A stretch of DNA of 64,000 nt from Bimastos eiseni (GCA_959347315.1 OY365814.1:32536387-32600386); one strand, 5' to 3'; positions 10,838-22,260 are shown, counted from the first letter of the stretch. Numbers and translations: made by a program. Notes: a model not told the origin generated them from the sequence alone.

Positions 10838-12705
10838 AGATTCCGACATTGCCAGTCCCAAGCCAAGATAGAGGAGGAGGAGGACGAGAAGAAGGAGGAG
10901 AAGAAAGAGGAGGAGGACGAGAAGAATGAGAAGAAGAAAGAGGAGGATGAGGAGGAGGAGAAGAAGAAAGAGGAGGACGAGGAGGACGAGGAGGACGAGG
11001 AGAAGAAAGAGGAAGAGGACGAGGAGAATGAGGAGGAGGAGAAGAAAGAGGAGGACGAGGAGAATGAGAAGAAGAAAGAGGAGGACGAGGAGGAGGAGAA
11101 GAAGAAAGAGGAGGACGAGGAGGAGAATGAGGAGGAGGAGAAGAAAGAGGAGGAGGACGAGGAGAATGAGAAGAAGAAAGAGGAGAACGAGGAGGAGGAG
11201 GAGAAGAAAGAGGAAGAGGACGAGGAGAATGAGAAGAAGAAAGAGGAGGAGGACGAGGAGAATGAGAAGAAGAAAGAGGAGGAGGACGAGGAGAATGAGA
11301 AGAAGAAAGAGGAGGAGGACGAGGAGAATGAGGAGGAGGAGAAGAAAGAGGAGGAGGACGAGGAGAATGAGAAGAAGAAAGAGGAGGACGAGGAGGAGGA
11401 GAAGAAGAAAGAGGAGGAGGACGAGGAGAATGAGAAGAAGAAAGAGGAGGACGAGGAGGAGGAGAAGAAGAAAGAGGAGGACGAGGAGGAGGAGAAGAAG
11501 AAAGAGGAGGAGGACGAGGAGAATGAGAAGAAGAAAGATGAGGACCAGGAGGAGGAGAAGAAAAAGGAGGAGGACGAGGAGGAGGAGAAGAAGAAAAAGG
11601 AGGAGGACGAGGAGAATGAGAAGAAGAAAGAGGAGGACCAGGAGGAGGAGAAGAAGAAAGAGGAGGACGAGGAGGACGAGGAGGAGAAGAAAGAGGAAGA
11701 GGACGAGGAGAATGAGAAGAAGAAAGAGGAGGAGGACGAGGAGAATGAGAAGAAGAAAGAGGAGGAGGACGAGGAGAATTAGAAGAAGAAAGAGGAGGAG
11801 GACGAGGAGAATGAGAAGAAGAAAGAGGAGGAGGACGAGGAGAATGAGAAGAAGAAAGAGGAGGACGAGGAGGAGGAGAAGAAGAAAGAGGAGGACGAGG
11901 AGGAGGAGAAGAAGAAAGAGGAGGAGGACGAGGAGAATGAGAAGAAGAAAGATGAGGACCAGGAGGAGGAGAAGAAAAAGGAGGAGGACGAGGAGGAGGA
12001 GAAGAAGAAAAAGGAGGAGGACGAGGAGAATGAGAAGAAGAAAGAGGAGGACCAGGAGGAGGAGAAGAAGAAAGAGGAGGAGGACGAGGAGAAGGAGGAG
12101 AAGAAGAGGAGGAGGACGAGGAGAAGGAGGAGAAGAAATAGGAGGAGGACAAGGAGAAGAAGAAAGAGGAGGAGAAGGAGAAGAGAGAGGAGGACGAGGA
12201 GAAGAAGGAGGAGGAAAAGAAAGAGGACGAGGAGGAGGAGAAGAAAGAGGAGGAGGACAAGGAGAAGGAGGAGAAGAAGAGGAGGAGGACGAGGAGAAGG
12301 AGAAGAAGAAGGAGGAGGAGGACGAGGAGAAGGAGGAGAAGGAAGAGGAGGAGGACGAGGAGAAGGAGAAGAAGAAAGAGGAGGAGGACAAGGAGAAGGA
12401 GGAGAAGAATGAGGAGGAGGACGAGGAGAAGGAGGAGAAGAAAGAGGAGGAGGACGAGGAGAAGGAGAAGAAGAGAGAGGAGGACGACGAGGAGAAGGAG
12501 GAGAAGAAAGAGGAGGAGGACGAGGAGAAGGAGAAGAAGAAAGAGGAGGAGGACGAGGAGAAGGAGGAGAAGAAAGAGGAGGAGGACGAGGAGAATGAGA
12601 AGAAGAAAGAGGAGGACGAGGAGGAAGAGAAGGAGGAGAAGGAGAAGGAGGGCGGCACCAATGATCTTTGTTATCGCACAATCGAATGAAACTGAAACTA
12701 CAAAT
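10838..12705 (+). repeat. Family A copy expanded into a 1.8-kb purine minisatellite
   Basis: Left end (10850-10870) reads TTGCCAGTCCCAAGCC and right end (12645-12700) reads GGAGGGCGGCACCAATGATC then CTTTGTTATCGCACAAT and GAAACTGAAACTAC, exactly the two halves of family A. Between them lie about 1780 bp of GAGGAGGACGAG and AATGAGAAGAAGAAA units arranged in higher-order blocks. The GGAGGAGGGCGAC segment of family A (GGAGGAGGACGAC in the copy at 22038) is the evident seed. The long Glu/Lys, Arg and Ser/Leu frames on both strands follow from composition and are not genes. Confidence 0.85.
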
Positions 12706-13022
12706 AGTCTACTACCTTCTTGAGAGTTGCTCAAATTGAGAGTTGCTCAAATAACCATTTATAAGACAGAATATCTGTGGTACAGATCCAATCATATTGC
12801 TGAGCAATTGCGCACGAAGTACTTACTTACTCACGGACCGCGAGCAAGGGCTTCCTACACATGAGGTATCCAGACAGAAGGGCGATTGCTCCCAGGTTAA
12901 CCACGAGCGCTAAATGAATGCATACGCCTAACAGGTAACACAGTAGTGCACAACACTGAACTGCTACAACTACTATGTAACGACAACGACGATGGTGATG
13001 AGAACGACGACTTTGGACTGAC
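12706..13022. other. Kv2 intron 2, next to exon 2
   Basis: Begins with a 16-bp direct duplication (GAGAGTTGCTCAAAT twice, 12722-12752). The remainder is non-repetitive and includes a hydrophobic alternative reading frame downstream of exon 2 that is not used if the GTCAGT donor is real. Confidence 0.5.
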
Positions 13023-13320
13023 CCGTGCTGCCATTGACGTCTGAGGCTTTTCCAGAAGGTCCCAGAGCTTCTGCTGCCACGTGGCACAGTACCCGGTGCC
13101 AAAGTCTTCGACGACCGGTTCCAGAAGGCTATCGGCTTCTTTTCTCATCTCCTCGAACACGCTTTCTTTGCGCTGGTGGTACTTGTGCTGGCAGCATGAC
13201 TCCAAGTATAGTTCGTCTATGTTCCAGTATTCAAGGTCATCGCTGAAGGATAGAACGCACATGTCGTCCACCAGATGGAGTTTACCCGTTCTGTAGAAGT
13301 TGAGGATTGAAGCAAATGAT
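13023..13320 (-). CDS. Shab: Kv2 (Shab/KCNB) channel, coding exon 2 (end of T1 and linker to S1)
   Basis: Second coding exon of the channel whose first exon is at 30014-29509. The acceptor TTATTTTCAG precedes 13320; the first base completes Arg169, then 99 codons follow (residues 170-268). [12 protein letters not shown] and [14 protein letters not shown] are Kv2-like. The Zn-binding motif HX5CX20CC of non-Shaker T1 domains is intact (His184, Cys190, Cys211, Cys212). The exon closes with [16 protein letters not shown], the linker just before S1. The next bases are GTCAGT, a usable donor in phase 0. Reading straight on gives Ser/Pro-rich peptide and not a transmembrane S1, which supports an intron here. 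No S1-S6 coding is visible from 13022 to position 1, so the rest of the channel must lie left of the window. Joining the exons gives 268 residues without a stop. Confidence 0.94.
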
Positions 13321-13329
13321 CTGAAAATA

Positions 13330-14100
13330 AAGGTAACTAGAACAGCTGTGTATTTCACTTAATCCAACACAATTCAAACTTACATAGAGGTGTCAAATAG
13401 CCGACCGGCCGACGGTATATTTCTGGCCAGCGGGAGACTTGTCTAAAAACAACACAATTGAGTGCAAAGGGTCTTTATATTTGTCATCTTTAAGACTTTG
13501 CGAGTTCCCTGTAATGTTTGCGATCGATACTGGTAACCGGATAATGCATATCAGAATGACGTTTTCAAAACCTAATTCAACTGTTTGTACCGCCCTCTCT
13601 GAGATCCCTACCCCATTTTCCTCATGCGCCTTCGGCACTCTGTGCCTCTGGCCCGCCACTTGCTGGAAAATATTGCTACTGGATCGGAATCACAAAACTT
13701 TGACACCTCTGACCTAAGATAACCTTAATTTTAATAAATCTAAACTAACCGAACAATAATTGAACCTAAGCAAATTTGACCTAATCTAGTAAACCCAAAT
13801 TTAACCAAACCTAATCTAATGCAATTTATTATATATTCGCTATCATAAAGTCAATGAGTTGGTCAGTATGTAAGCATATTCTACTGCATAGCCGTACTCT
13901 GGCGTACAATAAATTTATGGTAAAGCACATACTAATTAAAACAATAACATTATATGTATATATGTATATAGCATTATGTTAAATCTGGTTAAATCAGTTA
14001 CTTTTGGTTAGTTTATATAAAAGTCAGCATTTGGAGTATCTAAAAATCGTAACCGTAGTCGTAATAGTTGCTCTGTGTAGAGCCGTTTCAAAGGGAAACT
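13330..14100. other. Kv2 intron sequence without features
   Basis: 13690-13830 has repeated CTAAACTAACC/CTAATCTAAT words. Otherwise unremarkable; short open frames at 13393-13717 are not recognised. Confidence 0.4.
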
Positions 14101-14560
14101 CCAGACAGACAGACAGACAGACAGAAAGACAGAGACAGACAGAGACAGACAGAGACAGACAGAGACAGACAGAGACAGACAGAGACAGACAGACTGAGAG
14201 GCAGAGAGTAATTCACGATCCCATCAAAAGGTCTTCAAGAGGATCAGATGGAAGGAACGTGGTCAAGGAAATGGAATTAGTCGCCTCAAAGGAACTGGAT
14301 TGGTCAAGACTGATCAGACGTTAATTGGCTACGTCCGGTCAAGACTCGTTTCTGAGTCCTAGGCAGAGATGGACTTAGACGGGAAATGGAAATTGGTCAA
14401 TACTCTCACTGGCCTTTCGCGTAATCCTGGTTGGTCCGATGTATACGTAAGCGAACGAAGGAATTAAGAAAGAAAGGAAGAAATGAATGAAGTGAATGAA
14501 TAAATGAATGGGTGAATGAATGGATTAATGAATGGGTAGATGGATGGATGGATGAACGAA
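14100..14560. repeat. GACAGACA and GAATGAAT/GGATGGAT microsatellites
   Basis: 14102-14210 (GACA)n with AGAGACAGAC units; 14460-14560 GAAAGAAA, GAATGAAT and GGATGGATGG. No coding. Confidence 0.88.
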
Positions 14561-14799
14561 TGATTGAAAGAAAGACTGAAATGAATGAAGAGATTGTAAT
14601 TGTAATCTTCAAGTTTCTAAATCGCTATTCGAATGCTCATGCGCAAGCCCGTTCGTTCTCTTTAGTCTTGCAGGCCAGACATCTGCTTTTTTAGCGGCCA
14701 GTATAGTGCTGTTATGATATTTTTCCGGCCACTTCGTTTGGGGATGAATTAACAGACAAGTACCCAAGATTATCATAGAGACTCATACATTTAATTAAC

Positions 14800-15075
14800 A
14801 TTACAAACAAATCAGTTTATACGCTGCAGAATAAGATGACAGGTCTACTACGGTGAACATTATCTAAGAGCAACAATCGTTATTTAGTGTGGCCGACCGT
14901 TAGATTTCAAACTTTGACCAGATGAAGTAATGAAGTATTAAAAGAAGGAAATACGCATATACTGGTTATGCTTACATAGTGTATATTAAATAATTATATT
15001 TTTATACGCAGTTTGCGATTTTCTTTTGCAACATCTTTCCGTCGGTTATTTGTGTAATAATTTGTTTGCTTTGAA
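14800..15075 (+). repeat. Family E copy
   Basis: Shares, in order, TTATACGC, ACATTATCTAA, TTTCAAACTTTGAC, ATTAAATAATT and TACGCAGTTTGCGATTT with 24935-25215. A 17.55-17.65 kb fragment (TATATGCAGTTTGCGATTTG) is a third, partial copy. AT-rich, non-coding, about 275 bp. Confidence 0.55.
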
Positions 15076-15659
15076 GTAATTATTTATCAAATCAATCAGA
15101 AGAATTTTATTGAAACCATCGTTCCACATTGACAATTATAACAAACAGAAATATATTCTCTAATCGATAGAATTAGCTCAATGAAGCAATCAATTAAATG
15201 AAACAATTGGAGAAGATGATTAACAGAAGTTCCAAAGGGGATTGAACCACGCTAAAAGGAACCTCTAATTTCCCTATTAACAAAACTATGAAGATAACTG
15301 GAATACATGAACAGCAAAATTTAAAAAAAATTTAATGACCGAATTACTCGTTCTATTCGTCAGGTGGTACATTGAGGATGAAGCAATGAAATTTGACAAT
15401 GGTTACAGTATAAACAATAAACCATTAAAAACAATAAGCAGAATGGAGAAAGAAGAGAAATTAAATCCTAGCTAATCTTAAACTATGGAGTTTCCTATCC
15501 ATATTTCAATCCTCATCGCCATATTTTTGATAATGCGCCAGATACAATGTAACAAATTATGACCAATGCGAGAAAAAAGAACAGATTATAAAATTTTTTA
15601 GATAATTTCATATTTAATAGATGATTGTTTTTAATTTGTTTTAATTTTTTCCTGGAAAT

Positions 15660-16470
15660 GCTACAACCGGTGGGTTGGTATCATGAACGCAGAACCCTGC
15701 TCTGAAAAAGATGATCTAAAGAGGAGGAGTTTAAAAGAAAGAGTTTAGGAGCGCTCTTGAACGAATTATAACTAGGAGAGTTTCTAACTACAGCAGGGTG
15801 GGCATTCCAAACCAGCGGGCCAGTGGACTTAATAGAGAGTTTCCGCGTATTAGTTCTTGAAGCCAAAACACGATAGCCAGAGGATCATCTAGTGTCTTGG
15901 GAATGGATCTCAGAGCCTAGTGAGAAATCATTTTGGACGGTTCAAGGTACGAGATGTTAAGTAAATTGATAAACAAAAAGGCCTATATGTAAATTCCTAA
16001 TCTGGAGAATATTAAGCAGATTAAGGTCATTGCTAGGAGCAGTGTGAGAATTTCTGGGAAGTCTGCTGGTAAATCTAACCGCCTTCTTTTGTAATACACT
16101 TATTTGACCAAGTCAAGATTCGTAATTGGAAGCCCAAATTAAATGACAAAAAGTTATGTAGACCTGTGGATATGCCATGGTGAAGTACAATTGATTTCTC
16201 ATATTCATTGGGAGCTTGTAGGCTAACTTGGCAAGAATACCGATGGTTTTTGATAATTTATTACAAACATGGTGTATATGAGGTTTCCATGTAACGAATT
16301 GATCAATATATATATATATATATATATAAACTAGATGGTTTGGCCTTTTTATGTAATTGGAATAATATGCAATTAGTTTTGTCAACGTTAAGAGTAAGCT
16401 TATTTGCTGCGAACCAATCAGCAACCTTATCGAGCTCCAAAATTAGTGTCTATGAGCGTCAGATAGGAAG
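15660..16470 (-). mobile_element. LINE reverse transcriptase fragment
   Basis: Minus strand 16424-16113 reads FVTWKPHIHHVCNKLSKTIG, LAKLAYKLP and LIWASNYES, typical of the RT thumb region of jockey/CR1-group LINEs. 15866-15681 reads GPLVWNAHPAVVRNSPSYNS, the conserved C-terminal segment. The parts are in different frames and a (TA)n tract interrupts the 5' part at 16306-16328. Dead. Confidence 0.8.
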
Positions 16471-16589
16471 CATGCGTATGAGGCCAATATGTATCACCAG
16501 CAAATGACACCATATCGATCTGCTGGCAGATAGTATAATTGGGGTGTTTAAGCCAGTCCAAATCTCCAGACCTTTTAGATGCATGTACA

Positions 16590-16850
16590 ATTTTTGAATT
16601 GTTATACTTTTTTTAATTGAATCGAGATATGATCTATGGTCTCATTAAGTTGACATTTTGTACAGAGATATGTTTCACTTTCGCCTATAATTTTCAACCA
16701 AGCATTACAAAGAACACGTTCCGTCCTGAGTCTAGTATTATGGACCTCCTGTATCCTTGGTATGTATATATATTCAATATCAGTTGAAAATAGGTAGAAT
16801 TTATTTAGTAACTTTTCCTTTAGATGCATGTAGTTATATTCGTATTGCCG
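16590..16850 (-). mobile_element. LINE C-terminal fragment (zinc-knuckle-like)
   Basis: Minus strand reads NTRLRTERVLCNAWLKIIG then CTKCQLNETIDHISI, the C-x2-C...H end seen after the RT of some LINEs. A diverged second copy lies at 17690-17940. No intact frame beyond 75 codons. Confidence 0.55.
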
Positions 16851-16964
16851 TTTGTCAATTATATAATTTTTCTTTCCCGCCTCTTATTTTCTCAGTAATA
16901 CTTCTGGTTCAGAGAATTACTTTGTGGCAAGTGTAGGCCCTAATGTAATAAAATCTGATGGATG

Positions 16965-17165
16965 GACCCGGGGTTTAACGACAACTTATGACAACATAGG
17001 CCGTTGTTGTCGACAAAAGTTTGCTGGGCCTATCACCGTGCTTTGAGCTATATGTATATAGCGTGTGATTGACTTGTTTCAAAGGTGTCTAAAATGATGT
17101 ATTGCATCGGATATCGATAGCGATATTTCGTGGCTGCCAAAACCGTTGGCATCGGTCCCAACTTA
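16965..17165 (-). repeat. Family B copy
   Basis: Plus strand GGGGTTTAACGACAACTTAT, GGCCGTTGTTGTCGACAAAA, later TTTCAAAGGTGTCTAAAA and TGCATCGGATATCGATAGCG. A long copy; its second half matches 18130-18235. Confidence 0.78.
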
Positions 17166-17689
17166 TTAAAATAACTTTAATTAACCAATCTTAAAAGAAA
17201 TCATCTTCGTTATAATGATTATCGTCAAAGTCTAGATTACTGCAGCTGTAAGCAATAATGAAACGTGCTGTGCTTAAAGCATATTGCATTTGAGTAAATC
17301 TTCAGCAAAGAATTCGTTTTAAACAGGGCTCATGGTTTATGAAGCTCTCAACTCTGGCAATCACATTTCGTAGAATCAGTTCGTATTCATCAGACTTAGC
17401 AATATTCAACGAGGTCCTTTTGTTTTCTGTGCCTGGTCATATACCTCAATCAAAAACTGTCCTTGTTAAACGAGCTTGTTCGGTGGCTGGACCTACTCCC
17501 ACGAGGCATTAAAGAAAAATATGCATATTCATGTTCGAACATCAAATATTTAAATTTTTATATGCAGTTTGCGATTTGTCTTTATAATATTTTCCTTTAT
17601 CTCATTTTCATAATTTACTTGTATGCTTGAAGATATACCTATGTATACTTCTTGTAGATAGCATAATTATGGAGGAAAAACATTTCTCA

Positions 17690-17940
17690 TACAAAATGCT
17701 TGAAATGTTATACTTTTTAAATTCAGTTAAGGTGTGTCAGTTACTTGACATTCTGCACAGAGCTTTCCTTTGCTTTGCTCTATGATTTTCAGCCAAGTAT
17801 TACAAAGAACACGTCCCATCCTGAGTCTAGTAAAATTTGAACCCCCTGTTTTCTTGGCGGGTCCATATATGTAATATAAGTCTAAACTAAAGGTTGAATT
17901 GATTTATACACATTTCTTCCAGATGCATAGTCTCTTATTT
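17690..17940 (-). mobile_element. Second copy of the 16.6-16.85 kb LINE fragment
   Basis: Shares AAGTATTACAAAGAACACGT, CCTGAGTCTAGTA and CTTCCAGATGCAT-like segments with 16590-16850 in the same order, but its frame is disrupted. Shows that this LINE type inserted at least twice in the Kv2 intron. Confidence 0.6.
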
Positions 17941-18009
17941 TCATAATTAATTTGTGTGCTTCGAGATAATGATACTTCTGGTTGAAACTGTTGTTGTGAC
18001 GGCAGGGCT

Positions 18010-18235
18010 AAATTGGATTAGTTCCACAGTTTAACGACAGCTTTTGACAACAATGTCCTGCATATTTATTACAGTACTCGTACAAATTTGTCCTTCATAT
18101 CCAAAAGGCCGATACGCAATATATATATATAGAGTATGTTGTACCCATTTTAAAGGAGTATAAAGTGATACCTTGCATCGGGTATTGCTAGCGACATGTG
18201 GTGTTTGCCGAAGCCGTTGAGATCGGCCTCAACTT
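18010..18235 (-). repeat. Family B copy
   Basis: Plus strand CAGTTTAACGACAGCTTTTG, then AT-rich spacer, TTTTAAAGGAGTATAAAGTG and TGCATCGGGTATTGCTAGCG. The core is disrupted after ACAACAATG. Confidence 0.7.
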
Positions 18236-18574
18236 ATTAGAATGACTTTAATTAATCAATCTTTAAAATACCAATCAACGTAAAAGTCTGGATTACTGTA
18301 ACTAGCTGCTTACTGAGGATCGTTTAGCAAACATGCTGTGCCTAAAGCATCGCAATGAGTTGATCGTCAACAAAAGAATTCGATTCAAATAGTATTCACT
18401 GTTTATAAAACTTCCAATCACTTCCTGTAACTATGCGTTATGCTCAATCGCTGTTGTCAGTTCGCTAGCAATTAATGACTTACTCTTTTCGAATTGCATA
18501 TCTTCCATATACTGCCTCGCTGTTTGACAATTGTTGGTTTGTTAGATACCGTTTCACGACAATGGGTCATATCA

Positions 18575-18805
18575 GACAGGGTTTGCATCGTTTAATGACA
18601 GCTCTTGACAACAAAGACCAATAATAATTCCTTTTGCATATTGCATCACCAAAAACAGACAGTTTTACATTGATTGCTAGTAGTAGTATACATTGATTCA
18701 TAAGCTGGTGGGTCCAGAGTTTAACGACCGCTTTTGACAACAGAGGCCGTTGCAGTCCACAAAAAGCTGCTAGGCATATTACAGCACTTACAGTTAATTT
18801 TTTAC
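18575..18805 (-). repeat. Two family B fragments
   Basis: 18583-18625 carries CGTTTAATGACAGCTCTTGA. 18715-18795 carries AGTTTAACGACCGCTTTTGA, GAGGCCGTTGCAGTCCACAA and GGCATATTACAGCACTTACA. Confidence 0.7.
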
Positions 18806-18816
18806 TAAGCAGTGGT

Positions 18817-18935
18817 GGTGGTTGTTGCAGTTTAACGACACTGTGTGATAACAAAGATCATTAGCGTCGCCCTCCTTCTTTATCCAGGCTTGGGACTGGC
18901 ACTGGCCGAGTACTACCAGAGGCGGAGTTTCTGTT
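18817..18935 (-). repeat. Family A copy, close to consensus
   Basis: Contains every block: GCAGTTTAACGACACTGTGT, GATAACAAAGATCATTAGCG, TCGCCCTCCTTCTTTATCC, AGGCTTGGGACTGGCACTGG and GAGTACTACCAGAGGCGGAG. A good reference copy. Confidence 0.85.
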
Positions 18936-19004
18936 TACTAAGCTCTCTTTTATGAATGGGCTATAGTACAAACGTCGATGTGAACTCTAAGCTGGATGGA
19001 TCCA

Positions 19005-19632
19005 GGGTTTAACGACAGCTTATGACAACATAGGCCGTTGCCGTCGACAAAAATGTGCTTGACATATTACAGCACCTTTTTTTGAACTCTAAGCTGGATC
19101 CGGGAGTTTAACGACCGCTTTCAACAACAATGGCCTTTGCAGTCGAGAAAAATTTGCTTGGCATGTTACAGCCCTTTATCTACCTTTTATCGTTGCGAAC
19201 TCAAAATGTTTTCATGAATAGACTATATAGCGCCGATATGAACCGCTTTAAAGGTGTCTAAAAGCGCATTGAACCTCTGCATCGTTTAGTGTCGCGTTGA
19301 AGGACGGCGAGTACGTGTAGGTTGCATCCAACAGTTTAACTACAGCTTGTGGCATCAAAGTTCGTAAATGTCGATAGGAATTGTTTATAAAGTCATCAGC
19401 CTATCATCAGTCAGGCGCAACTATAAAATTCCGGTCCAGAGCTGCAAGATGTAACTGACACGAAGAAGACAACAACTTAAAAACATTAGACACCTTTAAG
19501 ACAGCTACAGCTGTCGCTATATTTCTTTATCGCCTTTATGTCAAAAGTTGGAAGCGCTGCAATACGCCTAGCAAATTACTGTCGACGGCAACGGCCTCTG
19601 TTGTCATAAAATGTCATTGAACCCTGGATCCA
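19005..19632. repeat. Family B cluster with inverted copies
   Basis: Plus-strand reading copies at 19005-19072 and 19085-19290 face an inverted copy at 19480-19632. Matching ends are TTTAACGACAGCTTATGACA with its inverse, GCTTTAAAGGTGTCTAAAA with TTAGACACCTTTAAG, and GGATCC at both borders. This makes a hairpin-capable unit of about 550 bp, with family A copies outside it at 18817 and 19682. Confidence 0.7.
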
Positions 19633-19681
19633 TCCGTCCGTCATGTAATAATTACGGTGATGTAGTTTACACCTCAGCCAC

Positions 19682-19737
19682 TAAGTCACGCTATTGATCA
19701 TTGTTATCACACAGTGTCGTTAAACTGCAACTAACCA
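19682..19737 (+). repeat. Family A 3' half
   Basis: Reads GATCATTGTTATCACACAGT then GTCGTTAAACTGCAAC. The GGAGGGCGAC half is absent. It faces the copy at 18817 in inverted orientation across the family B cluster. Confidence 0.7.
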
Positions 19738-20171
19738 AACTGACAATATAGACAAACCTTAAATGAGTAGACACACCATCCACACTGACAGCACGTCAAT
19801 ATACAAAGCCATAGCTAGACAAACAGTTAGACAGACTGAGAAGAGGCAAAAGAAGAGGGCGCTCCGTCAGCTGAGATTGAAGTGTTCATCCTCAGTTTTA
19901 CGGCCAGAGAGGACGATGATGACGGTAGACGATAAAAAGGCGCGAATCCCTCGACGACGGTAATTCACCGTCACATGCATTATGGAGATAGACACTCGGC
20001 AATAGCCTAGGATGCCGATCGGGGGTGTCGAATATATGCGTGGGTGCACCCAAATGGGTAGTTGGGAAGTCCATCGGGTGCGTTTAGGCTCGATATAGTT
20101 CCGTTGCGAAACTTCCTCGAAGTGTATTAATACACTGATTCGATCCACTGCCGACGTACATGCAGCAGTCT

Positions 20172-20305
20172 ATAACATGTTCTTCTCTAACATGATCTTC
20201 TCTGGTATGATCCTCTCTGACATGATCCACTCTAAAATGATCCACTCTAGCGTGATAAACTCTAACATGATCAACTCTAACATGATCTATACTGACAAAA
20301 TAAAA
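20172..20305 (+). repeat. 15-bp minisatellite (CTAACATGATCNNCT type)
   Basis: About nine imperfect units with ATGATC and CTCT in fixed register (CATGATCTTCTCTGG, TATGATCCTCTCTGA, CATGATCCACTCTAA). Short, diverged array. Confidence 0.8.
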
Positions 20306-20839
20306 CAGGAGAGGTGCGCGCCTCTAGGCCTCAACGACGGCGACTCCACTGAATGTGATATTGTCTGACATCATATTCTGTAGCATTTCAGAAATTGGAA
20401 TCTTTGCCTAGAACGGTTCTTACAAGGGGAATTTAGATGAAGTAATGCCATTCAAACGGTGTCCATGGTGTCACCCGATTATATTATGAACAAAATAATT
20501 ATTATTATTACTGAACGTTTGCATGAAGGGGGGACCATATCGTCGGTTCTAGTTTAAGGGCCTAAGTTGATTTGGGCTAAAATTTTCGATTTTTTGTTTT
20601 TTGTCTAATTGCATTCTTCTATGAATGTACTACATCTATAAAGGTCAATTTGAATTAAATAAAAGATTTTTACTTTAAAAAATTGTGCTTCTTTATGGCT
20701 ACATAAAAAGGACCAGGTGGTTGGTATTGTTTTGAAGCCCCTCAGCTGGCTGGAATCAGCTCAAATTGCTTAAAAGCCACTAGAAATGATAGCGTGAGAG
20801 GCGTATTAATACATTGCTCATTTATAGCTCTAAATAATG

Positions 20840-20945
20840 CGGATGAGCATTTGTTATAGGAACAACGGCAAGCGTTAAAAAGGTGTCTATCTGTCGTTGG
20901 TTCTTTTACACGGGGCCATAAATGACGCAACACCCATTCAAATGT
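20840..20945 (+). repeat. Family D copy
   Basis: GCGTTAAAAAGGTGTCTATC followed by GTTGGTTCTTTTACACGGGG and CAACACCCATTCAAA. Related copies: 23110-23225, 23905-24000, 24412-24460 and 29223-29275 (same strand), and 32545-32590 (inverted). Confidence 0.65.
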
Positions 20946-21055
20946 AATGTAATCTCATGGAGCACTTACATAGCGCTACTGGAATCAGAGGCGCTCACGA
21001 TTCAACACAAAGCTAAACAGAAAAATGGAAAGTCTTCAAGAGCTTCCGGAAGGCA

Positions 21056-21074
21056 GCAGAGGAGAGAGAGAGAA

Positions 21075-21141
<67 letters not shown>

Positions 21142-21142
21142 A
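21056..21142. repeat. (GA)n microsatellite
   Basis: About 85 bp of GAGAGA with a few interruptions, next to the 5' side of the LINE fragment at 21150. Confidence 0.95.
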
Positions 21143-21149
21143 GCTTCTT

Positions 21150-21570
21150 CCGAAGAGGTAAGGCAGATGCTATTCCATCTGGTTGGACCCATTTAGGCGA
21201 AGCTCCTGGGTTGAGCCGTACCAGAAGTCCCCAGGCAGAGGGACGAAGGGAAACCCGGTTCGGAATAGAAGATGCCATAATGCAGAGAGGCAGAAGGTAG
21301 GCGGGGCATACCAAAGGAGACAGTTACGCATCAATGCAAAGGGCATGAAACGAATGCGTTGAGGTGCTAGGAGCCAGTGAATGGATTCAGGAATTAAGGA
21401 AGAGATGTGACTAAATTATTCAGGCATCCACATTGAGGATGGACTGGAGCTTAGAGATATTGTGAGAGGAGAGTCCAATGAAGCCGATGTTGCCAAGGTC
21501 GACCCTAGAACAGATCAGAGCGAGCACACGGGTTGACACAACATGTAATATTTAATGTTACTAGCTGTTT
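21150..21570 (-). mobile_element. CR1/L2-like LINE RT thumb fragment
   Basis: Minus strand reads LICSRVDLGNIGFIGLSSHN and SKLQSILN, then after stops WLLAPQRIRFMPFAL, the usual HWLP..QRI.FK motif. It ends in degenerate sequence abutting a (GA)n tract. Several stops; dead. Confidence 0.68.
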
Positions 21571-22009
21571 TCTCTTGCCATTTGGCTCTCTTCTGGTCCT
21601 CAAGGACATATAATAAAGATTATTCTATGTCAGTTTTAGCCCAATTAATGAAAAGCTCATTATTTCTGTTCCGCTTTCTTGTCTTTTTCCTTGCAAACGC
21701 ATAACTCATTTATGTAATCATTGCGCATTGTTACTTGTGTGGACTAAAAAATATGAAAAATTGAAATCCAGAAGCATCCTAAATATTTTAAACGCATTAA
21801 TAATAGAGATATCAGGAGACTCAATTTAAGCACCAACGTCAAAAGCTGTCATTAAACGTCGTAAAACTTGTGGAATAATAACAATAAGCGAAAATAGAAA
21901 GCTGTCGTTGTACACCTCTATTGTGCGAATAAATTGCCTCTAATAAGGATTGGAGGTAGATCCGCAGCACATAATTTTTAAACTAAGTATTAAGTCCACT
22001 GCACTAGGT

Positions 22010-22260
22010 CCAGCGGTGCCGGTCCCAGATCATGATAAAGGAGGAGGACGACGCTATTGATCCTTGCAATAACAACGTTATTAAACTGAAACCAACTAAA
22101 CGCTACGCTCTTATGCATATGAAGGAGGGCGGCACCAACGATCTTAACTCAAACTTTTACTTTGTCGCCGTTCGCACTCTGGCAGTGCCAGTCTCAAACC
22201 TAGTTTAAGGGCGACGTTAATTTTCTTCGTTGTCACACAGTGTAGGTATACTGAAACTAT
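22010..22260 (+). repeat. Two family A copies in tandem
   Basis: First copy 22016-22105: GGTCCCAGATCATGATAAAG, GGAGGAGGACGACGC, AACGTTATTAAACTGAAAC. A GGAGGGCGGCACCAACGATC piece follows at 22125, then a second copy to 22260 with CCAGTCTCAAACC and CACACAGTGTAGG. The GGAGGAGGACGAC variant matches the unit of the 10.9-kb minisatellite. Confidence 0.75.

Larger units (their letters stand above)
1..13022 (-). other. Probable part of Kv2 intron 2
   Basis: The region left of exon 2 lacks any sequence resembling S1-S6 or the pore on the minus strand, while exon 2 ends in a donor. By inference the whole left 13 kb is intron. It is dominated by GACA, GAGA and GAGT tracts and a 1.8-kb purine minisatellite. 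A possible plus-strand exon at 3255-3566 would be nested within it. Confidence 0.6.

Noticed and set aside
10709..12734. Open frames up to 650 codons on both strands (Glu/Lys, Arg, Ser/Phe/Leu, Pro/Ser)
   Set aside because: They arise from a purine minisatellite with unit lengths divisible by three inside a dispersed repeat; all frames on both strands are open.
12830..13023. Hydrophobic reading frame directly after Kv2 exon 2 as a possible S1 segment
   Set aside because: It is out of frame with exon 2 and ends in a stop; the in-frame continuation is Ser/Pro-rich. The GTCAGT donor explains the break better.
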